64,000 bases of DNA from a candidate division WOR-1 bacterium RIFOXYB2_FULL_46_45 (GCA_001771585.1 MEUE01000003.1:474109-538108), one strand, 5' to 3'. Shown: positions 1 to 8,652, counted from the first letter of the stretch. Translations and numbers: made by a program. Notes: a model not told the origin generated them from the sequence alone.

Positions 1-674
1 CAACCTCAAAATCACAGGTCTTCTCAACCGCCGCCGATGGACAGACTTCGGTTGAAATCCATGTCCTGCAGGGAGAGCGACCAATGGCGGCGGATAACCG
101 AACCTTGGGACAATTTCATCTTGACGGAATTCCACCGGCACAAAGAGGAGTTCCTCAGATTGAAGTTACTTTTGATATCGATGCCAACGGAATATTAAAT
201 GTTTCTGCGCACGATAAAGGAACCGGAAAAAAACAGAATATTACAATCACCGCTTCTTCCGGCCTGTCAAAAGCCGATATTGAAAAGATGAAAAAAGAGG
301 CCGAAGCGCATGAGGCGGAAGACAAGACCAAAAAAGAAGAAGTGGAAACCAGAAACCAGGCCGACGGGCTCTCCTATACCGCTGAAAAGACCATAAAGGA
401 TGCCGGAGAAAAAGTAAAGAAAGAGGACAAAGAAAAGATTGACGCGGAAATTAAGAATGTCCGTGAGGCGCTTAAAGGAACTGACCTCGCCAAGATCAAA
501 CAAGCGACCGAAACCTTGCAACAGGCGCTCTACAAGATCTCCGAGGAGCTGTATAAACAACAACAGGCTCAAGGACCGGCACAAGGACAGCCCGGACAAC
601 CGGAACAGGAGAAAAAAGAGGGAAAGACCGTTGACGCGGAATACGAGATGAAGGATGATAAAGACAAGAAGTAA
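1..674 (+). CDS. dnaK: Chaperone DnaK (Hsp70), 3' part only
   Basis: The reading frame is open from base 3 to the stop at 672-674, so the gene begins before the window and only the C-terminal ~223 residues are visible. They start in the substrate-binding beta-sandwich ([20 protein letters not shown], then [19 protein letters not shown] and [20 protein letters not shown], all classic Hsp70 strands), continue through the charged alpha-helical lid, and end in a Q/G/P-rich linker and acidic tail. DnaK is the ATP-driven cytosolic Hsp70 that binds exposed hydrophobic segments together with DnaJ, encoded 30 bases downstream on the same strand. The ATG at base 84 lies inside the domain and is not the real start. 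Confidence 0.97.
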   Translation, partial: TSKSQVFSTAADGQTSVEIHVLQGERPMAADNRTLGQFHLDGIPPAQRGVPQIEVTFDIDANGILNVSAHDKGTGKKQNITITASSGLSKADIEKMKKEAEAHEAEDKTKKEEVETRNQADGLSYTAEKTIKDAGEKVKKEDKEKIDAEIKNVREALKGTDLAKIKQATETLQQALYKISEELYKQQQAQGPAQGQPGQPEQEKKEGKTVDAEYEMKDDKDKK

Positions 675-676
675 TA

Positions 677-696
677 CCCCATATTTAAATATGGGG
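677..696 (+). promoter_or_regulatory. Perfect 20-bp palindrome between dnaK and dnaJ, overlapping the dnaJ ribosome-binding region
   Basis: The arms CCCCATAT and ATATGGGG form an 8-bp stem closed by a TTAA loop, starting two bases after the dnaK stop. Its 3' GGGG is the only purine-rich ribosome-binding candidate for dnaJ (eight bases before the ATG at 705). Folding would hide it, and the A-U rich middle makes the stem a candidate temperature-sensitive translational switch or a processing site. Structure is seen; function is inferred. Confidence 0.5.
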
Positions 697-704
697 AAGA
701 TGTA

Positions 705-1814
705 ATGCCAGCCAAAGACTATTATAGTATTCTTGGCGTATCAAAGAGCGCGTCACCGGACGAAATCAAAAAAGCATTTCGTTCCGCGGCGCGCAAGTAC
801 CATCCGGATGTAAATAAAGCTCCCGACGCGGCACAAAAATTCAAAGAATTGAACGAGGCCTACCAGGTCCTCTCTGATCCAAAAAAGAAACAACAATACG
901 ATACCTTTGGTTCTGCCGGTCCGGGAGCGGGGGGCTTTGGCGGAGGCGGAGGAGGCTTTGATTTTAGCGGTTTTGATTTTGGAGGCGGAGGAGCGCAGGG
1001 GTTTGAAGGTTTCTCCGATATCTTTGAAACTTTCTTTGGCGGAACTCCGGGAAGAGGCCGGCGTTCATCCGGACAAGAACGGGGATCGGACCTGCGCTAC
1101 GATCTGACAATTACACTAAAAGACGCGGCGACCGGGATAGAAGTCGAATTGGACATTTCGCATATGACCGCCTGTCAAACTTGCAAAGGTTCCGGAGCAA
1201 AACCGGGGAGCAAAGCGCAAAAATGTTCCACTTGCGGAGGCGCCGGACAAGTCCGGCAAGCCCAGCGGACTATTTTGGGAAGCTTCACATCAATTGTCAC
1301 CTGTCCGCAATGTCACGGACAGGGAGAAACCATCTCATCCCCCTGCCCCGCTTGCCATGGACAGGGGCGCAGTAAAACCTCGCATCGGGTAAAGGTAAAA
1401 GTACCGCCCGGAATTGACTCGGGACATCAGTTGAGAGTCGCCGGAGCCGGAAATGCCGGAGCAAAAAATGGAGCTCCCGGCGATCTATATGTTTTTATCA
1501 CCGTCAAAGAAGACCCAAAATTCGAACGGGAAGGGGCCGATCTTTTATACAAAGTAAAAATTCCCTATGTGAAGGCGGTTTTGGGGGGAGAGATCGAAGC
1601 GCCGACTCTAATTGACGGCCAGGCGGCGGTCAGGATCCCTCCCGGCACCGAGAACGGAACCACTTTCCGCCTAAAGGGAAAAGGGATGCCCAATCTGCAA
1701 CAGTACGGGCGGGGAGACCTCTACGTCCGGGTTGAGGTTGACATACCGCGGCATCTGGACGGCAAACAAGAAGAGCTCTTGCGGCAATTTGGGAAGCTGC
1801 GCGGGGAAGTTTGA
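705..1814 (+). CDS. dnaJ: Co-chaperone DnaJ (Hsp40, type I)
   Basis: The 369-residue protein has the full type I layout: a J domain (residues ~4-70) with HPD at 33-35, a Gly/Phe-rich linker (~73-110), four CxxCxGxG zinc-finger repeats ([32 protein letters not shown]) and the two-part C-terminal substrate-binding region ([32 protein letters not shown]). DnaJ delivers unfolded clients to DnaK and stimulates its ATPase, fitting its place right after dnaK; grpE is not in view. The tail is slightly shorter than in E. coli DnaJ. Its TGA (1812-1814) overlaps the -35 element of the next gene. Confidence 0.97.
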   Translation: MPAKDYYSILGVSKSASPDEIKKAFRSAARKYHPDVNKAPDAAQKFKELNEAYQVLSDPKKKQQYDTFGSAGPGAGGFGGGGGGFDFSGFDFGGGGAQGFEGFSDIFETFFGGTPGRGRRSSGQERGSDLRYDLTITLKDAATGIEVELDISHMTACQTCKGSGAKPGSKAQKCSTCGGAGQVRQAQRTILGSFTSIVTCPQCHGQGETISSPCPACHGQGRSKTSHRVKVKVPPGIDSGHQLRVAGAGNAGAKNGAPGDLYVFITVKEDPKFEREGADLLYKVKIPYVKAVLGGEIEAPTLIDGQAAVRIPPGTENGTTFRLKGKGMPNLQQYGRGDLYVRVEVDIPRHLDGKQEELLRQFGKLRGEV

Positions 1815-1840
1815 CAAAATAAATAATCGAGTGATATAAT
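1811..1840 (+). promoter_or_regulatory. Promoter of the 87-aa coiled-coil gene, near-leaderless
   Basis: TTGACA (1811-1816) and TATAAT (1835-1840) are both perfect consensus boxes with an 18-base spacer, and the -10 also carries the TGn extension (TGA at 1832-1834). The ATG lies 9 bases after the -10, so the transcript should begin 0-3 bases before the start codon. Confidence 0.7.
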
Positions 1841-1849
1841 AATTTCACT

Positions 1850-2113
1850 ATGGCATTAACTAAAAAAGACAGAGAAAATCTTCTAAGCGACTTTAAAGCC
1901 GTTTTCGCAACCAAAGATGACCTTCAAGAAGTCAAAGCAGAACTAAAAGAAGTCAAAGCAGAATTAAAAGAATTTAAAAATGATACCCTTAACGGCCAGG
2001 ATAAAATTCTCAAACAATTGAGTGACTTACGCACCGACAAGCTGATGCTTATCTCCCGCAATCGCGAGCACGAAGAGAGAATCGTTCGGCTGGAGCAAAA
2101 GGTGCTGGTTTAA
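1850..2113 (+). CDS. Small charged coiled-coil protein, unknown function
   Basis: An 87-residue, highly charged, predicted all-helical protein. Residues ~24-40 carry a tandem heptad repeat (EVKAELK twice, then EFKNDTL), matched in the DNA by a 21-base tandem repeat, so the coiled coil seems to have grown by duplication. There is no signal peptide, membrane segment or recognisable catalytic motif. Similar short coiled-coil proteins are common and poorly characterised. The gene has its own consensus promoter and ends 22 bases before rsmE, so it may be co-transcribed with rsmE and mtaB. I do not recognise a specific family. Confidence 0.7.
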   Translation: MALTKKDRENLLSDFKAVFATKDDLQEVKAELKEVKAELKEFKNDTLNGQDKILKQLSDLRTDKLMLISRNREHEERIVRLEQKVLV

Positions 2114-2135
2114 GTTCCGATTCGCATGCTTTTAT

Positions 2136-2873
2136 ATGCAACGCTTTTTTATCGCGCCATCACAAATTAACAATAATATCGCGGAAATAACCGGCTCCGA
2201 CGCCAGGCAAATCCAAAAAGTCCTGCGCAGTAAGATTGGCGATAAACTGATTGTTTGCGATGGAACGGAAAAAGCCTACGATGCCGAAATTTCCGCCATC
2301 AATAAAGGCACCGTATCTTTAAAGATTCTGCGGGAATTGAATGAGGAAACCGAATCGACCGCAAAAATTACTCTTGCCCAATGCCTGCCGAAGGGATCGA
2401 AGATGGATTTTATCATCCAAAAATCGGTTGAGCTGGGAGTGTTTGATATAATTCCCATCATATCTGAGAGATCGATTCCCAAGATCAGCGATAAATCCGA
2501 GAAGAAACAGGAGCGCTGGCAGAAAATTGCGAAAGAAGCCGCCGAACAATCGGGACGTTTGATTATTCCTCAAGTTCATCCGATCCAATCGTTTGATGAT
2601 CTTTTGAAATCATCGAATAAATATGATTTAAAAATGATCCCGTGGGAATTGGAAAAAGAAAACCGCCTTCGGGCGAAATTGCAAATGGTAGGGACAGGTC
2701 GCGACCTGTCCCTACTGATTATCGTTGGCCCCGAAGGCGGTTTTTCGCAAAATGAAATCAAATCCGCCAAATCCGCCGGATTTATCCCGATAACATTGGG
2801 CAAAAGAATCCTCCGTACCGAAACTGCACCAATCGCGATATTATCAAATATCTTCTATGAACTTGATTCATGA
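2136..2873 (+). CDS. rsmE: 16S rRNA (uracil1498-N3)-methyltransferase RsmE
   Basis: The 245-residue protein matches the RsmE SPOUT family: an N-terminal PUA-like part (MQRFFIAPSQINNN, HxxxVLR-like region IQKVLRSKIGD) and a C-terminal knotted SAM-binding fold with GPEGGFSQNEI and the family signature LGKRILRTETAP. It N3-methylates U1498 of 16S rRNA in the assembled 30S subunit. Just before the GPEGG strand the reading frame carries a 28-bp perfect palindrome translated as VGTGRDLSL, which looks like a repeat element inserted in a tolerated loop. The stop overlaps the mtaB start by four bases (ATGA), so the two are translationally coupled. Confidence 0.93.
   Translation: MQRFFIAPSQINNNIAEITGSDARQIQKVLRSKIGDKLIVCDGTEKAYDAEISAINKGTVSLKILRELNEETESTAKITLAQCLPKGSKMDFIIQKSVELGVFDIIPIISERSIPKISDKSEKKQERWQKIAKEAAEQSGRLIIPQVHPIQSFDDLLKSSNKYDLKMIPWELEKENRLRAKLQMVGTGRDLSLLIIVGPEGGFSQNEIKSAKSAGFIPITLGKRILRTETAPIAILSNIFYELDS
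2688..2715. repeat. 28-bp perfect palindrome inside rsmE
   Basis: The half-site GTAGGGACAGGTCG is followed immediately by its exact reverse complement. It lies in frame in rsmE and adds about nine residues before the SAM-binding strand. A perfect palindrome of this length is not expected by chance in 64 kb; it resembles the short palindromic repeats that spread inside and outside genes in some bacterial genomes. Confidence 0.85.
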
Positions 2874-4000
2874 AAAAAATAGCTTTTTACACCCTCGGCT
2901 GCCGCGCAAACCAATATGAAACCGATGTGTTAAAACGGCAATTCCCCGATTGTGAAATCGTCGAACCCTTCAAAGAAAAAGCCGACGTCATTGTAATTAA
3001 TTCCTGCGTCGTCACCCATGACGCCGAACGCAAATCCCGCCAGGCGATCCGCCGCGCCTTAAGAGAGGCAAAAGAGGTCTATTTAACCGGTTGTTATTCC
3101 AAATTAAACAAAGTAACAATTGACGGAGTTAAGATATTGGAAAAGAAAGAATGGAAAAACGCAAAAACAAGCAGGGTGCGCGCCAACTTGATGATCGAGA
3201 ACGGCTGCGAAAACTTTTGCGCCTATTGCATCGTCCCATACGTCCGCGGAAAAATCAGAAGCCGCAATCCAAAGGATGTTCTTTGCGAAGCGCAGGAGAT
3301 GGTAAAAAACGGGGCTCGGGAGATTGTTTTGACCGGAATAAACCTGGGAGCATACCAACATTCTTTAATGGGTCTTATAAAAGAACTGGCAAAGATAAAA
3401 GAACTTCTGCGCATCCGCTTAAGTTCTATCGAACCAATGTATGTGACAGATGAATTGATTGAAACCGTCGCCAAAACCCCCAAAGCCTGCCGCTTTTTCC
3501 ATATTCCGCTCCAATGCGGGGACGATCAACTCCTAAAATCGATGGGAAGAATCTATACCGCAAAAGAATACATAAATATAATCCATAAAATAAGAAAAGC
3601 AATCTCGGAATGCGGCATCTCTACGGATATAATAGTTGGACTCCCGGGAGAAGACGAAAAGGCCTTCAACAACACCGTAAAGCTCGTTAACGAGCTTAAG
3701 TTCTCAAACATGCATCTTTTCCCCTATTCCAAGAGAAATGGAACCAGGGCAGCTACTATGCCCAATCAGGTATATCCCAAGATTATTAAAAGAAGAATGC
3801 TAAAACTTCAAAAATTAAAAGAAAAATATTCAAATCAGTTTAGAAATAAATATATTGGGAAAGAAGTAGAGATTTTAGTTGAACAACCAGGAGAAGGATT
3901 GACAGATAACTTTATTAGAGTAAGATTTAAAGACATAAAAAATCGTACGGGAAAAATTAAAAAAATACCTTTATACTCGAATTCTATCTCAAATCAATAA
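2870..4000 (+). CDS. mtaB: tRNA t6A37 methylthiotransferase MtaB
   Basis: The 376-residue protein has the methylthiotransferase layout: an N-terminal UPF0004 domain with three cluster-binding cysteines (C11, C46, C75), a radical-SAM domain with CxxxCxxC at C113/C117/C120, and a C-terminal TRAM-like segment (NKYIGKEVEILVEQ...). The N-terminal TLGCRANQYET is typical of MtaB rather than MiaB or RimO. MtaB adds a methylthio group to t6A at position 37 of tRNAs reading ANN codons. It is shorter than usual (about 420-440 residues): the stretch between C75 and C113 is compressed. It overlaps rsmE by 4 bases. The last ~200 bases are more A/T-rich than the rest. Confidence 0.9.
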   Translation: MKKIAFYTLGCRANQYETDVLKRQFPDCEIVEPFKEKADVIVINSCVVTHDAERKSRQAIRRALREAKEVYLTGCYSKLNKVTIDGVKILEKKEWKNAKTSRVRANLMIENGCENFCAYCIVPYVRGKIRSRNPKDVLCEAQEMVKNGAREIVLTGINLGAYQHSLMGLIKELAKIKELLRIRLSSIEPMYVTDELIETVAKTPKACRFFHIPLQCGDDQLLKSMGRIYTAKEYINIIHKIRKAISECGISTDIIVGLPGEDEKAFNNTVKLVNELKFSNMHLFPYSKRNGTRAATMPNQVYPKIIKRRMLKLQKLKEKYSNQFRNKYIGKEVEILVEQPGEGLTDNFIRVRFKDIKNRTGKIKKIPLYSNSISNQ

Positions 4001-4169
4001 TCCCGAACGAATTCTAATGGGATGGTCTCAAATAAAAGTCTCAAATCCTCGAATTTAATCTCGAAGCTTGAAAGGGTTCGGGAAATGATTTTGGGGATTC
4101 GAGCTCTTAATTCGGGACCCATCCTATTCGCATTGATTCGAGAAGTTGATTCGTGATTTACAAAAGAAT

Positions 4170-4226
4170 CGGGAGCCTAATCCCCTTAAAGTATCCTTGT
4201 TCCCTTTAAGAAAATAAAGGCTCCCG
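4170..4226. terminator. Two-tier hairpin between the converging mtaB and outer-membrane protein genes
   Basis: An outer 9-bp stem (CGGGAGCCT at 4170-4178 with AGGCTCCCG at 4218-4226) encloses an inner 7-bp stem (CTTAAAG at 4185-4191 with CTTTAAG at 4204-4210). It sits six bases beyond the stop of the minus-strand gene, followed on that strand by ATTCTTTT, and could terminate transcription from both directions. Bases 4001-4169 also contain a weaker inverted pair (TCCCGAAC at 4001, GTTCGGGA at 4076) and no gene. Confidence 0.55.
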
Positions 4227-4231
4227 AGTTC

Positions 4232-4945
4232 TTATAACGTAATTGCTTGGCCTACAGATATGGTCAACCCTTTTGCCGAACGAGGAGTTTTTGAATCTCC
4301 TGTTCTCAAGATTGAGTATCCAAGTTCCAGGCAGGTGTCACTGCCCAGACCGATGTTGCCGGCAATCCCGAAAGCGACCTGACCGCCGATGGAACCGGAA
4401 GTCTGCCCTGAGCGATAAACCAGATAGTTGATACCGCCTGACAGGTAGGACTTGATTCCACCCAGAAGGTCCGCGGGAAGATTGATGACGCCGTCAAGAT
4501 AAATTGGAATACCTTTGAACGACACATCATTGGTATCATTCCCCGAAAACACTCCCAAGCCGAGCTTATACTTCACGGAATCCGCCGATAAACCGACGAT
4601 CGATCCCAATCCCAACGGATCGGGTAACACGATATTACCGCGGCCAAAAAGGATGGATTTATTCATCAAATAGCCAACGTTAATATCCGTATTCAATCCC
4701 CATCCAAACAACCCGGACGAAGGAGCAGGAGCTACCCTTGCCGGTGGTGGCGGAGGAGGAACAGCAACCGGTGGCGGAGCGATCGGTCTTATTGCTTTCG
4801 GCGCAACTTTTTTCGCCGGAACTTTCTTTACAACCTTTTTCTTAACGACTTTGGTTGTCTTTTTAACCGTCGCCGCGTCAGCCATCGGAGCCGCGATCGT
4901 CAATACAAATGCGAATACTGCGATTAATGCGATTAATTTCTTCAT
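4232..4945 (-). CDS. Exported Lys/Pro-rich protein with a probable outer-membrane beta-barrel
   Basis: The 237-residue protein begins with a clear signal peptide (MKKLIALIAVFAFVLTIAAP, cleavage after ...ADA near residue 24). A basic Lys/Val-rich stretch (~26-50) and a Pro-rich linker (~55-78) follow; such a segment could contact peptidoglycan. The rest is Gly-rich with alternating amphipathic strands (GWGLNTDINVGYLM, SLSGGINYLVYRSG-like, ELGYSILRTG, LTISVGQAITL) ending in a hydrophobic strand, as in small outer-membrane barrels. No specific family is recognised. A perfect AGGAGGTG lies seven bases before the ATG, in contrast to the leaderless genes elsewhere here. Confidence 0.75.
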   Translation of the reverse strand: MKKLIALIAVFAFVLTIAAPMADAATVKKTTKVVKKKVVKKVPAKKVAPKAIRPIAPPPVAVPPPPPPARVAPAPSSGLFGWGLNTDINVGYLMNKSILFGRGNIVLPDPLGLGSIVGLSADSVKYKLGLGVFSGNDTNDVSFKGIPIYLDGVINLPADLLGGIKSYLSGGINYLVYRSGQTSGSIGGQVAFGIAGNIGLGSDTCLELGYSILRTGDSKTPRSAKGLTISVGQAITL

Positions 4946-4998
4946 TATTATTTCACCTCCTGTTTTGCCTAATTGGCGTATGTTAGCTTACATATATA

Positions 4999-5799
4999 TT
5001 AATTGGGTGTCAAGAGGGAATTTTGCGCTAGCGCCTCAAATTCGGCAAGGGAAAGGGTTTCCGGACGTCTTTTGGGATCAACTCCCGCCTTGTCCCAATC
5101 AATTCCGTATTCTTCAAGCGAATTGGAGAGAATTTTTCTCCGTTCTGAAAAAGCTCTTCTCACCATTTGCTGGTTAATACGATATAGGGGCCGGTCATAA
5201 AACTTCAGGACAATCACAGCCGAGGAGACCTCCGGCCAGGGATAAAAAGAACGCTTTGAGATTAATGAGTTTATTTCGGCGGCGGCATTGTTCTGGATAA
5301 AGACCGCGAAAGAACCGTAGCTTTTTGTTCCCGGTTTGGCGGTAATCCGCTCCGCCACCTCTTTTTGGACCGTTAAAACCGCCAGCGACACTCTCCCCCT
5401 CCACCCTTCTATCAGCTTTTCGACGATCGGAGCGGTTATGTAATACGGCAGGTTTCCCGCCACTTTGAATTTTAAAAGATCGGAGGGCGGATCCCATTCC
5501 AAAATGCTCGCCCGGATAATTTCAACATTCTTCCATGCAGCCAAAACTTTTTTTGAGATTAAAACCATGTCCGGATCGGTATCGATCGCGATAATCTTTT
5601 TCGCGCGCTTGGCGAGCTCTCCCGTCAAAACTCCCAGCCCCGAACCGATTTCAATTACAATATCGTCGGAATTTAATTCGGCCGCGGCAACAATTCTCTC
5701 CAGAACTTGCGGATCAACCAGAAAATTCTGCCCCAGCCGCTTCTTTGGAAAAAGGTTGTAGGAGGCAAGCAGTTCCCTGGTTATTTTATACAAAGACAT
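4999..5799 (-). CDS. rsmA: 16S rRNA dimethyladenosine transferase RsmA (KsgA)
   Basis: The 266-residue protein carries the KsgA motifs in order: KKRLGQNFLVDP (19-30), the SAM loop IEIGSGLGVLTGELAKRA (49-66), the acidic motif AIDTDPD, and the catalytic NLPY (116-119) followed by YITAPIVEKL. It dimethylates A1518 and A1519 in the 16S helix-45 loop, a late checkpoint of small-subunit assembly. It is the last gene of the minus-strand run pilT-lipA-aminotransferase-pdxA-rsmA, and its start overlaps the 3' end of pdxA by 19 bases. The pdxA-rsmA pairing is also found in enterobacteria, supporting both calls. Confidence 0.95.
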   Translation of the reverse strand: MSLYKITRELLASYNLFPKKRLGQNFLVDPQVLERIVAAAELNSDDIVIEIGSGLGVLTGELAKRAKKIIAIDTDPDMVLISKKVLAAWKNVEIIRASILEWDPPSDLLKFKVAGNLPYYITAPIVEKLIEGWRGRVSLAVLTVQKEVAERITAKPGTKSYGSFAVFIQNNAAAEINSLISKRSFYPWPEVSSAVIVLKFYDRPLYRINQQMVRRAFSERRKILSNSLEEYGIDWDKAGVDPKRRPETLSLAEFEALAQNSLLTPN

Positions 5800-6677
5800 T
5801 CCGCAACCTTTATGGCCCGTATTAAAGAAGAGGGATCGGCCATGTTTTTACCGGCAATGTCAAAGCCGGTCCCGTGGTCGACCGAAGTCCTGATAATCGG
5901 AAGCCCGATCGTAACGTTTACCGCCTTGTTGAAAGCCAAAAGTTTTATGGGGATCAACCCCTGGTCGTGGTACATGGCGACGACAAGATCGTACTTGCCG
6001 TTTTTAGCCGCGTTAAAAAGCGTGTCTGCCGGAAACGGCCCTTCAACGCTTATTCCCAATTTTCGCGCCGCGGCAATCGCCGGAATAATTTTTCGCTTCT
6101 CTTCGTCTCCCAAAAGCCCTTTCTCCCCCGCGTGCGGATTAAGCCCCGCCACCGCGATCCGCGCGGATTTGCGGGCCCGGTGCGCCAGTTTGATCACGTT
6201 TAATATTCTTTCTTTGGTTATTTTTTTTGAAACCTGATTGAGAGGAATGTGGGTGGTGGCCAGAACAACCCAAAACGGGTCGGCGACAAACATCATCGCG
6301 TAATTTTTGGTCCTGGTCCTCTTCGCGAAAAATTCGGTGTGGCCGGCAAAACGATAGCCGGCTTTGTTTATTGCCGCTTTACTGATCGGAGCGGTAGCAA
6401 TCGCCGAAATTTCTTTCTTCAGCGCCAGCTCTACCGCTTTTTCTAAATATTCCATTGAGGCGCGCCCGGGAGACCAGCGGGGATTAGAAATATCCATCAC
6501 ATTGATTACGCCGCGGACAAATTTCGCTTCGGAAACTTTTTTGATCTTATTGACGCGGGGTCCAAGCAGGGCGGCGGAACCGATAACAAAAGCGTGAAGC
6601 TTTGAATTTTGTAACGCCTTAACACAAATCTCGGGACCAATCCCGGTCGGGTCCCCCATTGTAACCGCTACGACCAT
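5781..6677 (-). CDS. pdxA: 4-hydroxythreonine-4-phosphate dehydrogenase PdxA
   Basis: The 298-residue protein has the PdxA signature MGDPTGIGPEI at the N-terminus, the metal-binding histidine in AGHTEFFA (H113), the motif MYHDQGLIPIK and the C-terminal IIRTSVDHGTGFDIAGK. The enzyme oxidises and decarboxylates 4-phosphooxy-L-threonine in the DXP-independent pyridoxal-phosphate pathway; related PdxA2-type enzymes act on other phospho-hydroxy acids, so the substrate is likely but not certain without the other pdx genes in view. It is about 30 residues shorter than E. coli PdxA. It overlaps the upstream aminotransferase by 10 bases and rsmA by 19. Confidence 0.93.
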   Translation of the reverse strand: MVVAVTMGDPTGIGPEICVKALQNSKLHAFVIGSAALLGPRVNKIKKVSEAKFVRGVINVMDISNPRWSPGRASMEYLEKAVELALKKEISAIATAPISKAAINKAGYRFAGHTEFFAKRTRTKNYAMMFVADPFWVVLATTHIPLNQVSKKITKERILNVIKLAHRARKSARIAVAGLNPHAGEKGLLGDEEKRKIIPAIAAARKLGISVEGPFPADTLFNAAKNGKYDLVVAMYHDQGLIPIKLLAFNKAVNVTIGLPIIRTSVDHGTGFDIAGKNMADPSSLIRAIKVAECLCIK

Positions 6678-7837
6678 CTGATTCCCGCTTTTTCCATTCG
6701 GGATAAAGCGGCAGAAATCCTCTCTTTGGAATCAACCAATGCAAAGCGGACATAGCCCTCTCCCAAATCGCCAAAAGCCGGGCCGGGGGCAACTACAATC
6801 CCGGTCTTTTCAAGCAGACGCATAGAGAAAGAGGTGGAATCAAATCCGGAGGGAACCGGAACCCAGACATACATGCTGGCGGACGGTTTTTGCGTTTTGC
6901 AGCCAAGTTTATTCAAACCGTCAACCATAATATCTCTTCTTTCCTGATAGATTCGGCGCGTCCTCTCCAAATAATCGCCGGAGAGGTTCATGGCACAGAC
7001 CGCCGCTTTTTGCACCGCGGAAAAAAGGCCGTAATCAAGATTAGTTTTTATTTTCTTAAGCGTGGCGATCAATTTAAGATTCCCAACCACAAAACCGACC
7101 CTCCAGCCGGCCATCCCGAAAGTCTTGGACAAAGTATGAAATTCGATGCAGACCTCTTCCGCTCCGGGAATTGATAGACAAGAGATCGGTTTTTTTCCTT
7201 CAAAATAAATTTCGGCATAGGCAAAATCGTGCACTAAAATGATTTTATGTTTTTTGGCAAAGGCGACCGCTTTTTCAAAAAAAGCGCGGTCGGCCGTAGC
7301 CGCGGTCGGATTGGTCGGATAACTTAAAAATAAAATTTTGGCCTTGCGCGCGACTTCCGGATCGATCTCATCAAGGTTCGGAAGAAAACCGGTTCCGGAT
7401 GAAGTCGGAAGGACATAGGGTTCTCCTCCCGCCAGAATCGTCCCTCTAAAATGGGCCGGATAAGCGGGCATGGGGACTAAAGTCATATCTCCCGGATTGA
7501 CAAAAGCAAGGGCAAAGTGGACCAGCCCCTCTTTTGATCCGATCAGGGGAATAATTCCGCTTTCAAAATCAACTTTGATCCCGTATTGTTTTTTACACCA
7601 AGAGACAACCGCGGCCCTGAATTCGTCGCAGCCGTCAAAAGTGGGATAGCGGCTGTTGGAGGGCTCCCTTATCGCTGAAATAAGCGCTTCAATCACTTCG
7701 GGGGGGGGAGGAACATCGGGATTCCCCATCCCCAGGTCGATCAGATCGGCCCCTTTTTTATATTCGATCGCCTTCAGGCGATCGAGTTCGGCAAAAACAT
7801 ACGGGGGCAAATTTTTTAATCGCTGAGCTTCTTCCAT
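6668..7837 (-). CDS. PLP-dependent class I/II aminotransferase (AlaC / LL-diaminopimelate aminotransferase-like)
   Basis: The 389-residue protein is a fold-type I aminotransferase: LPPYVFAELDRLK near the start, IDLGMGNPDVPPP (33-45), a PLP-phosphate region SKEGLVHF, SYPTNPTAAT (the aminotransferase NPT motif) and the lysine that binds PLP in HTLSKTFGMAGWR (K238). The N-terminus is closest to the group holding AlaC (glutamate-pyruvate aminotransferase) and proteins annotated as LL-diaminopimelate aminotransferase; sequence alone does not decide between alanine and diaminopimelate synthesis. It overlaps lipA upstream by 22 bases and pdxA downstream by 10. Confidence 0.88.
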   Translation of the reverse strand: MEEAQRLKNLPPYVFAELDRLKAIEYKKGADLIDLGMGNPDVPPPPEVIEALISAIREPSNSRYPTFDGCDEFRAAVVSWCKKQYGIKVDFESGIIPLIGSKEGLVHFALAFVNPGDMTLVPMPAYPAHFRGTILAGGEPYVLPTSSGTGFLPNLDEIDPEVARKAKILFLSYPTNPTAATADRAFFEKAVAFAKKHKIILVHDFAYAEIYFEGKKPISCLSIPGAEEVCIEFHTLSKTFGMAGWRVGFVVGNLKLIATLKKIKTNLDYGLFSAVQKAAVCAMNLSGDYLERTRRIYQERRDIMVDGLNKLGCKTQKPSASMYVWVPVPSGFDSTSFSMRLLEKTGIVVAPGPAFGDLGEGYVRFALVDSKERISAALSRMEKAGIRWS

Positions 7838-8652
7838 GTCTCCTCCGCGTGAAAACTGGACCGGACAAAAGGACCGGCTTCTACCTTTTTTATCCCTAGA
7901 CTTTCGCCGTAAACTTTATATTCCATAAATTTTTCCGGCGCTACAAACCTTTTCGGCTTTGGATGCAGGCGGGAAGGCGGAAGGTATTGTCCGATCGTCA
8001 CCATGTCCAAACCTGTCTTATTTAACCTCAAAATAAGGTTAAATACATCCTCATCCTCTTCTCCCAATCCTACCATGAAACCGGACTTGGCGCAAATTCC
8101 GCTCTTTTTGACCCTCAAAAGCAATTCAAGCGAGCGTTCAAAGACCGCCTGCGGCCTAATTGACCGATAAAGAGAGGGAATCGTTTCCACGTTGTGGTTT
8201 ATAACGAGGGGAGAAGCGTCAATGACTTTTTGTAACGCGGCTTCGTCTCCCTGAAAATCCGGGATCAAAACTTCAACTTTTTTTCCGGAAAGCGCCGTAA
8301 TCACCCGGGCAAATTGTTCGGCACCAAAATCGGGGAGATCGTCGCGCGTGACCGAAGTTACAACCACATAATCAAGACCCAGTTTTAAAACGGCCTCACG
8401 GATCTTTTCCGGCTCGTCCGGATCAACCGGCTGCGGCGCTCCCTTCCCCACCCCGCAAAAAGCGCACGACCTGGTGCAGACCTTTCCAAGGATCATAAAA
8501 GTGAGGGTGTTTTTGGAGAAACATTCTCCGATGTTGGGGCATTTGGCCGATTCGCAGACGGTGTGGATTGCAGGATCCCCAAGAAGAGCGCGGATTTTAT
8601 TTATGCTTTGGGACTTGGGCGCTTTCTTTATCAGATAATCGGGAAGAGCCAT
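7816..8652 (-). CDS. lipA: Lipoyl synthase LipA
   Basis: The 278-residue radical-SAM enzyme has both LipA cluster motifs: the auxiliary site CESAKCPNIGEC (C33, C38, C44; CX4CX5C) and the SAM site CTRSCAFC (C59, C63, C66; CX3CX2C), plus the late RSSFHAEE with the conserved RSS-type serine. It inserts two sulfurs into the octanoyl chain on the E2 or GcvH lipoyl domain. No octanoyltransferase or lipoylated-enzyme gene is near, so the substrate protein lies elsewhere. The start codon shares one base with the pilT stop (TAATG), and the 3' end overlaps the aminotransferase start by 22 bases. Confidence 0.96.
   Translation of the reverse strand: MALPDYLIKKAPKSQSINKIRALLGDPAIHTVCESAKCPNIGECFSKNTLTFMILGKVCTRSCAFCGVGKGAPQPVDPDEPEKIREAVLKLGLDYVVVTSVTRDDLPDFGAEQFARVITALSGKKVEVLIPDFQGDEAALQKVIDASPLVINHNVETIPSLYRSIRPQAVFERSLELLLRVKKSGICAKSGFMVGLGEEDEDVFNLILRLNKTGLDMVTIGQYLPPSRLHPKPKRFVAPEKFMEYKVYGESLGIKKVEAGPFVRSSFHAEETWKKLSD

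Noticed and set aside
3680..3697. 18-bp perfect palindrome (AAGCTCGTTAACGAGCTT) in mtaB
   Set aside because: It encodes the ordinary helix KLVNEL, and one palindrome of this size is not far from chance expectation in 64 kb; no second copy was noticed.
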